Assembly (NCBI RefSeq): GCF_046044395.1
Contig: NZ_JBJUSG010000013.1
Location: 1-39,170, forward strand
Source: Magnetominusculus dajiuhuensis
GTDB lineage: Bacteria; Nitrospirota; Thermodesulfovibrionia; Thermodesulfovibrionales; Magnetobacteriaceae
Length of the DNA: 39,170 nucleotides
Reading direction: 5' to 3'
Shown here: piece by piece, positions 33,996 to 39,170 of the stretch
Layout of the letters: each line of letters starts with the position of its first letter
How positions within the stretch are numbered: the first letter of the stretch is position 1
Notes under the pieces: model-generated
Seen by the model: only the letters and a program-made list of their open reading frames with translations
The model's database searches: none
Told to the model about the DNA's origin: nothing
Translations under genes and position numbers: made by a program

Positions 33996-35451
33996 TTTTA
34001 TCTCCTTCCTGGGCGGCGGGCTTGTTAAAGTCAAACCCCGGATATTCTACCCTCTTGTGCAGGATACCGTTTAATATATACGTAAAGCGTTCTTTTATCT
34101 TGTTTATGTCTTTCAGTGTCAATTCGCATTCGGTCAATTGCCCGTCTATCAGCACGGTATTGATAATCTTTTCGACGAGGCCGGCAACGCGTGCCGGTGT
34201 AGAGTCTTTGAGAACCCTTGAGGCGGCCTCAATGGCGTCGGCTATCATAACAATGGCGGCTATTCTGTTTTGGGGTTTAGGCCCGGGGTATCTGTAATCC
34301 TCTTCTTTGGGCGGGTCGGCCTGTTCCTCTTTTGCCTTTTGATAGAAATATGTAATGAGGTGTGTGCCGTGGTGCTGAGTGATTATGTCTTTGACAAGTT
34401 CGGGCAGTTTATATTCGTCGGCCAGCTCAAGGCCTTCCTTTACGTGAGAAATCAGAATCATACTGCTCATGTGAGGGTTCAGTTTTTCGTGCTTGCTTAT
34501 TGAGCCAGACTGGTTTTCCACAAAATATTCGGGCATTTTTATCTTTCCTATGTCGTGGTAATAGGCCGATACCCTTGCCAACAATGGGTTGACGCCAATG
34601 TCTTCCGCCGCCGCCTCAACCAGATTTCCTACAATTACGCTGTGGTGGTATGTGCCGGGTGCGCTTATCATCAGGTTTTTCATCAGGGGCTGGTTCAGGT
34701 CGAGAAGCTCAAGCAGGGTGATGTCTGTGGTTACCTTAAATAGCGATTCGAGCATTGGCAACATGATAGAAGTAAACGCCGATATGGTTATACCGCTTGT
34801 CAATGCGAAGATTAATGATGGAACTATGATTTCAATAGTGCGATTTGAGCTGAACGTGGAAAAGACGAGGACTGAGATGACGTTGGCTATGCTGACATAC
34901 AGTCCTCCTCTGATAATGTCGGAGCGTTTTTTACATCTGATAACAGAAAAGGCCGCTATTATGCTCCCCGCAAACACATAGAATGTGTAGTAGGCGTCGT
35001 TTTGCCATATGCCACTTAGTATGCTTATGATGAAGGAGAAAATAATTGCCGTGTGCGAGTCGAAAAGGAGCATCACGAGCATTGCCCCTGCCTGCACGGG
35101 CAGTCCGTAGATTATTGTCTTTTGTTCATGCAGCCCAAGCCCTCTGGTAAAATTGATAAAAATATATTCTACCAGGCGGCCAAAGACTAATGTGCCAAAG
35201 AACATCAGCCCAAGGAGCATTATCATCTTCTGCAGCTTTAGATACGATGGTTTATATCGGAATATATCCATAAACATTATGGACACAGCTATCATGCAGA
35301 TAGAAAAAATCCCTATGAAATTAGACACATCCAGAGATTTCACAATGGTCACAGAGATGAGCAGGGAAAAAGTCAAAACGAAATACAAAATCTTAGGGTC
35401 AATGTTGTGTTTGAATATCCTAAAGGGTTTAACGCCTTTCGTGCTTTTCAT
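33868..35451 (-). CDS. pgpH: 7TM-HD c-di-AMP phosphodiesterase, PgpH type
   Basis: A 527-residue membrane protein with seven hydrophobic segments in residues 20-240, followed by an HD domain: GTYHHSVIVGNLVEAAAEDIG, SAYYHDIGKIKMPEYF (metal HD), HVKEGLELADEYKLPELVKDIITQHHGTHLITYFYQ, and VMIADAIEAASR. PgpH hydrolyses c-di-AMP at the inner face of the membrane. The long extracytoplasmic N-terminal domain of Listeria PgpH is absent, so this is the short 7TMR-HD form. After EYPGFDFNK, the normal end, a charged low-complexity tail of about 50 residues runs into ybeY in a different frame. The ATG overlaps the phoH end by 23 nt. Confidence 0.9.
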   Translation of the reverse strand: MKSTKGVKPFRIFKHNIDPKILYFVLTFSLLISVTIVKSLDVSNFIGIFSICMIAVSIMFMDIFRYKPSYLKLQKMIMLLGLMFFGTLVFGRLVEYIFINFTRGLGLHEQKTIIYGLPVQAGAMLVMLLFDSHTAIIFSFIISILSGIWQNDAYYTFYVFAGSIIAAFSVIRCKKRSDIIRGGLYVSIANVISVLVFSTFSSNRTIEIIVPSLIFALTSGITISAFTSIMLPMLESLFKVTTDITLLELLDLNQPLMKNLMISAPGTYHHSVIVGNLVEAAAEDIGVNPLLARVSAYYHDIGKIKMPEYFVENQSGSISKHEKLNPHMSSMILISHVKEGLELADEYKLPELVKDIITQHHGTHLITYFYQKAKEEQADPPKEEDYRYPGPKPQNRIAAIVMIADAIEAASRVLKDSTPARVAGLVEKIINTVLIDGQLTECELTLKDINKIKERFTYILNGILHKRVEYPGFDFNKPAAQEGDKNKNSDREPQQKEKDKPALDQTSGEHGSNIIEFKKGGTSAPKS

Positions 35452-36382
35452 AGGCCTTTATAATCTCCTGTACCAGTTTATGTCTGACCACGTCTTTTTC
35501 GGAAAAATAGATAGTCTTAATTCCTTCAATATCTTTCAGGATGCGTTGTATCTCCACAAGGCCGGAGGTCTTGTCTGAGGGCAGGTCAATCTGTGTTATG
35601 TCTCCGGTGATTACTGTCCTGGAATTGATACCGAGCCGTGTGAGGTACATTTTCATCTGTTCAGCCGTGGTGTTTTGCGCCTCGTCCAGTATAACAAAAG
35701 CGTCTTTGAGCGTCCTGCCGCGCATATACGCAAGGGGGGCTATCTCAAGGAGGCCTTTTTCGATGAGCATCGAGGCCTTATCGGCGTCTATCATATCGAA
35801 AAGGGCGTCGTACATGGGTCTCAGATAGGGATTTATCTTTTCGTAAACGTCGCCGGGCAGGAAGCCGAGTTTCTCCCCGGCCTCAACAGCAGGACGAGCG
35901 AGGATTATTCGGCTCACCTGTTTTTTCATATAGGCGTTAACGGCCATAGCCATAGCCAGATAGGTCTTGCCCGTGCCGGCCGGTCCAATGCCTATGACTA
36001 TATCGTGAGTCTTTATAGCCTCTAAATACTTCCACTGCGTCTCTGTTTTTGGGGCGATATATCTCGTCTTTGACGGTACGGGGATATAGTTGTCAAAGAC
36101 ATCCCTCAGACCGGCACTGTCCTCAGCAACGCCAAAGCGGTTTATCGCGTTTCTTATGTCGTCTGTCCTTAAAATGTTGCCCTCTTTTTTATAATCATAT
36201 ATATCCAGAATCATCTTTTTAGCTATCTTCACCTTGTCGTCGCTGCCTTCTATTATGACCTTGTTGCCCCTGACACTGACAGCAATTCCAAGGGTATCCT
36301 CAACTGCCTTCAGGGATTGGGAGAGGCCGGCATTCAGAAAATCAAGGTCTTTATAACTGCTTATCGGTATCTCTAAGGTTAT
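35429..36382 (-). CDS. phoH: PhoH-like ATPase (apparent ATA start)
   Basis: The ATPase domain is clear: IGPAGTGKTYLAMAMA (Walker A), ILARPAVEAGEKLGFLPGD, and FVILDEAQNTT (Walker B). The first usual start in frame, GTG 36232, falls inside the N-terminal KH-like domain. Upstream sequence in frame reads ITLEIPISSYKDL ... LGIAVSVRGNKVIIEGSDD, which is that domain and contains no ATG, GTG or TTG. ATA 36382 lies 7 nt after AAGGAGG and overlaps the preceding gene's TAA as ATAA, giving 317 residues, the usual length. PhoH proteins are thought to act in RNA metabolism with YbeY, two genes downstream. The overlap with pgpH is 23 nt. Confidence 0.9.
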   Translation of the reverse strand: MTLEIPISSYKDLDFLNAGLSQSLKAVEDTLGIAVSVRGNKVIIEGSDDKVKIAKKMILDIYDYKKEGNILRTDDIRNAINRFGVAEDSAGLRDVFDNYIPVPSKTRYIAPKTETQWKYLEAIKTHDIVIGIGPAGTGKTYLAMAMAVNAYMKKQVSRIILARPAVEAGEKLGFLPGDVYEKINPYLRPMYDALFDMIDADKASMLIEKGLLEIAPLAYMRGRTLKDAFVILDEAQNTTAEQMKMYLTRLGINSRTVITGDITQIDLPSDKTSGLVEIQRILKDIEGIKTIYFSEKDVVRHKLVQEIIKAYEKHERR

Positions 36383-37308
36383 CGTTGGGCCTCCTTCATA
36401 AAGCCCCTGATACCTTTCTTGTTTAATCTCGTCATCATCTGTGATGCCTCGGACTTTGTAAAGTTGCCTCCAACTCTTACCTTAAATAGTGTTACGCCAT
36501 CGTTAACGGGATTTTTTATAACATCGGAGTCAAATCCTTTCATTTTGAGATCGTCCTGAAGCCTCATAGCATCGCCGACATTTTTAAACGCGCCTATTTG
36601 AATAAAATATTTTTCGCCTGAGTTTGCCGGTGGACTCTCCTTGGGTATTTTTTGCTGTTTGGCGGTGGTCTTTGCTGATTCCTTAGCCGCGTGGAACGTG
36701 CCCTGGGTGCCCACAGCGGGAGGTGCCACAGGCGTTAAGACGTCCTTAACCGCCGGGCTATTAGTTATAGGGGTGGGTGCGGGTGTTTTTGTCTCAATCT
36801 GAGGCTTGGTATCAGGGACTCGCTTTGCTGCATCGGGGGATTTCGCCTTAGGCAGGATAGGGCTTGTGGCCCTGGGTAACTGAGCTTCTGGCTTTAATTG
36901 CCCCGGTTGCTCCGGTTTCAGTTGCTCCTGCTTTAGTTGTTCCGGCTTTATTTGTTCAGCATGGGGGGGCTGAGGCCTTACAGCGTCGGCATGTTGAAGT
37001 TCTTCGCCCGGGTTGACGAGTTCATAGTTTTTAACCGCCGGAGGTACATCCTGCGGTTTAACCGCGGCTGCCTCTGTTTGTGCGGGCGGTGCTGGTGGAG
37101 CTGGTGGAGCGGGGACTGCCGGCTTAACCGTCCTTGCTTCAATAATGGCCGATTCAGCCTTCTTTGCCACAGCCGTAGTTGATACCTTTTTCCCTGCGAA
37201 AAACCCCAAAATAAAGCTCGCGGACGAAAACAACACCACTACCACAATCAACAACCCCTTCCCTTCAATAAAGTCATAACCAATCTTATCAAATAATCTG
37301 CCCTTCAC
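36379..37308 (-). CDS. SPOR-domain membrane protein
   Basis: A 309-residue bitopic protein with one TM helix (LLIVVVVLFSSASFILGFFAG, about 19-39), a long Pro/Ala/Lys-rich linker with a QLKPEQ-type repeat (about 120-145), and a C-terminal SPOR domain (about 232-305: GEKYFIQIGAFKNVGDAMRLQDDL, VRVGGNFTKSEASQMMTRL). SPOR domains bind glycan strands stripped of stem peptides, usually at division septa. The GTG start overlaps the queA stop as GTGA, and the TAA stop overlaps the phoH ATA start. Location is the inner membrane with the SPOR domain in the periplasm. Confidence 0.9.
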   Translation of the reverse strand: MKGRLFDKIGYDFIEGKGLLIVVVVLFSSASFILGFFAGKKVSTTAVAKKAESAIIEARTVKPAVPAPPAPPAPPAQTEAAAVKPQDVPPAVKNYELVNPGEELQHADAVRPQPPHAEQIKPEQLKQEQLKPEQPGQLKPEAQLPRATSPILPKAKSPDAAKRVPDTKPQIETKTPAPTPITNSPAVKDVLTPVAPPAVGTQGTFHAAKESAKTTAKQQKIPKESPPANSGEKYFIQIGAFKNVGDAMRLQDDLKMKGFDSDVIKNPVNDGVTLFKVRVGGNFTKSEASQMMTRLNKKGIRGFMKEAQR

Positions 37309-38330
37309 AGTATAAGCATAACATCACCGTAGGAGAAAAATCTATATTGGGCGGCTATGGCAGTTTTGTAAGCACGCAAAAGACGGTCTTGCCCTGCAAA
37401 TGCACAGGCAAGCAAAAGCGGTGTGGAGCGCGGCAGGTGAAAATTGGTTATAAGCGCGGTGGCCGCCTTAAATTCATAACCGGGATAGATAAAAATATCC
37501 GTAGAGGCGGTTATTCTCTGGTAGCCATTGGCTGAGCCGCTTGTGTTGATTAATTTGTATCTGCCGCACGACAAGGCCTCAATTGCCCTTGTCGTTGTTG
37601 TGCCGACTGTGACGGTCTTATTGCCGTTTATTTTGGTTTCCTTTATTTTCTCAGGCAGGGATGTGTCAATTTCAAACCTCTCGCTGTCCATCTTGTGGTC
37701 TGAGACATTGTCGCTTTGAATCGGTTTAAATGTCCCCTCGCCGACATAGAGCGTGACAGTCTCAAGCACTACGCCCTTGTGTCTTAGAGAGTTAAGTATC
37801 TCATGTGTGAAGTGAAGCCCGGCGGTAGGGGCGGCTATTGAGCCTTCTTTTTTGGCATACACGGTCTGGTATCTCTCCATGTCAATGCCGCATGGGGGCC
37901 TTTTGATATATGGGGGCAGGGGCATAAGGCCGAATTCACGGAGTTTGTCCTCTAATGGGCCGTCATGGTGAAAAACCGCCTCCTTCCCATCTGAAACATC
38001 AGCATAAAAATCTTCTGAAAAAAACACCCGCCCGGTATACCTTCCCTTTGTGAGAATTCGATAAGCGCCGGTTTCATTCTTCTGTGCGATGAGCACACCG
38101 ATAGCTTTGCCTGCCTCGGTTTTACCCGCAAGCCTTACGGGGAGGACTTTTGTATCGTTGAGGACAAGCATGTCACCGGCGTTAAAATAATCCGCTATGT
38201 CATCAAACGTCCTGTGTTCAATACAGTTGTCCCCGCATAGCACCATGAGTCTGGATTTACCCCTATCATCCAGAGGATATTGGGCTATTAACTCCTCAGG
38301 GAGGTCAAATAAAAACCCGGACATCCTCAT
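37305..38330 (-). CDS. queA: S-adenosylmethionine:tRNA ribosyltransferase-isomerase
   Basis: QueA transfers the ribose of SAM to preQ1 in tRNA to form epoxyqueuosine. Family motifs are FDLPEELIAQYPLDDRGKSRLMVL, MLVLNDTKVLPVRL, GSIAAPTAGLHFT, HKMDSERFEI, VTVGTTTTRAIE and NFHLPRSTPLLL. The ORF is open from ATG 38360, but that codon directly follows a TATAAT (38367-38362), which would put it upstream of or at the transcription start. ATG 38330 (MRMSGF) or 38324 fits the family N-terminus better. No strong Shine-Dalgarno is seen for any of them. It is the first gene of a six-gene overlapping operon. Confidence 0.94.
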   Translation of the reverse strand: MRMSGFLFDLPEELIAQYPLDDRGKSRLMVLCGDNCIEHRTFDDIADYFNAGDMLVLNDTKVLPVRLAGKTEAGKAIGVLIAQKNETGAYRILTKGRYTGRVFFSEDFYADVSDGKEAVFHHDGPLEDKLREFGLMPLPPYIKRPPCGIDMERYQTVYAKKEGSIAAPTAGLHFTHEILNSLRHKGVVLETVTLYVGEGTFKPIQSDNVSDHKMDSERFEIDTSLPEKIKETKINGNKTVTVGTTTTRAIEALSCGRYKLINTSGSANGYQRITASTDIFIYPGYEFKAATALITNFHLPRSTPLLLACAFAGQDRLLRAYKTAIAAQYRFFSYGDVMLIL

Positions 38331-38361
38331 CTGCTTAAAACTGCGGTTAACATATAGCATG

Positions 38362-38367
38362 ATTATA
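38362..38367 (-). promoter_or_regulatory. -10 element for the queA operon
   Basis: TATAAT on the minus strand at 38367-38362 predicts transcription from about 38355. No good -35 was seen, so an activator may be needed. A plus-strand TATAAT at 38420-38425 likely serves the divergent secreted-protein gene. Confidence 0.4.
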
Positions 38368-38452
38368 CAACATTAGTTTTACCTTTTAATGAGAAATTTG
38401 TTATATAATTACACATGCGTATAATCAATCAATTGAACAGGAGGTGATAAAC

Positions 38453-39019
38453 GTGAGCTATAAGAGTTTAATAGTTTTTACTGGCATTGCCTTGTTATTG
38501 TCCGGTTTTTCTGGCAATGCAAACGCTGTGCCCACAACTGCTGATTTGCCGGAGCTGTCAACTGTCACTGCTGGCGATTTAACGCCCGGCAATAGTGTCA
38601 GCACATGGCCTAAAGGCGGTAATCCTGTATTATTAGCGGAAGGGCCGCCGCCACCAAAAAATCAGGGCAATGTGCGCCGTCCCGCACCTCAGTCACCGGC
38701 CCCCCGGCCACCAGCTCCGATTGTTCGTCGTCCAGCGCCGGTGCATCGTCAGCCAGCAGAGGTGCGCCGCCATGCTGAAGAGGTGCGCCGACATCTGGCG
38801 GCGGAGCGTCGTCACCAGATGCCTGGCTCTCAGCCACCGGCTGTGGCAACCCAACCGCCGTCGGGCTCTCAGCCGTCAGGAGTGCTACCTCGTCCGACAT
38901 CGGGTTCTCAGCTTCCAACTATGACTCCGACATCGGGTTCTCAGCCGTCGGCAGTGGTACCTCGCCCGACATCGGGTTCTCAGCTTCCAGCTATGACTCC
39001 TCCACCGAAATCGCCCTAG
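38453..39019 (+). CDS. Secreted Pro-rich repeat protein
   Basis: GTG 38453 lies 8 nt after AGGAGG, whereas the GTG at 38444 is within the Shine-Dalgarno. The signal peptide MSYKSLIVFTGIALLLSGFSGNANA is followed by a low-complexity mature part of about 165 residues. It has a Pro/Arg/His section (RRPAPQSPAPRPPAPIVRR, EVRRHAEEVRRH) and then repeated TSGSQ-containing units (for example PRPTSGSQLP, twice, and PTSGSQPS). No enzymatic motif is present. It is likely periplasmic or surface-associated and disordered, and the repeats probably vary by slippage. Function is unknown. Confidence 0.65.
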   Translation: MSYKSLIVFTGIALLLSGFSGNANAVPTTADLPELSTVTAGDLTPGNSVSTWPKGGNPVLLAEGPPPPKNQGNVRRPAPQSPAPRPPAPIVRRPAPVHRQPAEVRRHAEEVRRHLAAERRHQMPGSQPPAVATQPPSGSQPSGVLPRPTSGSQLPTMTPTSGSQPSAVVPRPTSGSQLPAMTPPPKSP

Positions 39020-39054
39020 ATGGGAGTTCGTAAGACATTATCGGCGTTGTTAAC

Positions 39055-39088
39055 AGGCCTTGTGTTGAAAAACATGAGGCCTTTTCCT
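39055..39088 (+). terminator. Hairpin terminator after the Pro-rich gene
   Basis: AGGCCT (39055-39060) and AGGCCT (39077-39082) form a palindromic stem with partial extension across TGTGTT/AACATG, and TTT plus T-rich sequence follow on the plus strand. Confidence 0.6.
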
Positions 39089-39122
39089 TGATTGTGGAGT
39101 GAAACTAAAGATATTCCTGTAA

Positions 39123-39167
39123 TACCAAAATAGAAATGTCCTATTCTACCAAAGTAGAAATGTCCTA
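39123..39167. repeat. IS-terminus-like direct repeats at right end
   Basis: Two 21-bp copies, 39123-39143 and 39147-39167, differ at one base: TACCAAA(A/G)TAGAAATGTCC plus TA, with a period of 24 bp. Repeated transposase-binding sites of this form occur at the ends of IS21-like and related elements. No transposase is in the window, so the element would continue to the right. The family is a guess. Confidence 0.5.
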
Positions 39168-39170
39168 AAG

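Noticed and set aside
35429..36232. PhoH of 267 residues starting at GTG 36232
   Set aside because: This start lies inside the conserved N-terminal KH-like domain and has no Shine-Dalgarno; the frame extends upstream with clear family sequence.

Overview
The window is a bacterial chromosomal segment from a Gram-negative-type cell, judging by two lipoproteins, a SurA-like periplasmic chaperone, IHF and a SPOR protein. Gene content (CooC, a DUF2155-type lipoprotein, the ihfA-merR-tRNA-Pro block, GT-C/TPR membrane proteins, a large chemosensory cluster, a probable selenoprotein) fits an anaerobic or microaerophilic member of Nitrospirota or Desulfobacterota. That placement comes from family knowledge, not from a search. 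Both ends carry short IS-terminus-like direct repeats, so this may be a contig that broke at repeated insertion sequences.

Layout. (1) 1-1496: 5'-truncated type I-C cas1, cas2, leader and a four-repeat CRISPR array. (2) 1497-5539: a gap of about 420 bp, then two tandem paralogous multi-spanning GT-C-like proteins with C-terminal TPRs. (3) 5550-9119: minus-strand lipoprotein and cooC. Then, on the plus strand, a lipoprotein whose only plausible start is ATA, and a double-methyltransferase ORF with an in-frame TGA that looks like selenocysteine. (4) 9234-15673: glycogen/maltodextrin genes malQ, glgX, glgB. (5) 15954-17953: SurA-like PPIase, ihfA behind tandem 8-codon mini-ORFs, a MerR regulator, tRNA-Pro(GGG). 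(6) 18063-30061: chemosensory operon cheR-TPR, double cheW, mcp, cheA-REC, cheB, a multi-REC hybrid kinase and a single receiver. (7) 30142-32748 (minus): a cold-shock-domain protein of unknown role, a palindromic repeat, csp, panD and a secreted protein. (8) 32828-38330 (minus): a compact operon queA-SPOR-phoH-pgpH-ybeY-dgkA/pap2 in which every neighbour overlaps. (9) 38453-39170: a secreted Pro-rich protein, a terminator and IS-like repeats.

How the genes fit together. The chemosensory block resembles Wsp-type (alternative cellular function) arrays more than a flagellar set: TPR-CheR, two CheW modules, one MCP, CheA with a fused receiver, and CheB. Its output appears to be a kinase/receiver pair instead of a GGDEF protein. 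malQ, glgX and glgB handle glycogen branching and debranching, but no glgA or glgC is present. The minus-strand operon groups tRNA modification, RNA and ribosome maturation (phoH, ybeY), c-di-AMP turnover (pgpH) and lipid-carrier phosphate chemistry.

Most interesting signals. First, a likely selenocysteine at the AS3MT catalytic-Cys position in an ArsM-like domain fused to a second methyltransferase, followed by a well-placed SECIS-like hairpin. Second, three genes (phoH, ybeY and a lipoprotein) whose conserved N-termini can only be reached from ATA codons sitting at normal distance behind Shine-Dalgarno sequences. Third, a 23-bp triplication at the ihfA start that makes two coupled mini-ORFs. 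Fourth, a 128-nt overlap of pgpH and ybeY that looks like overprinting.
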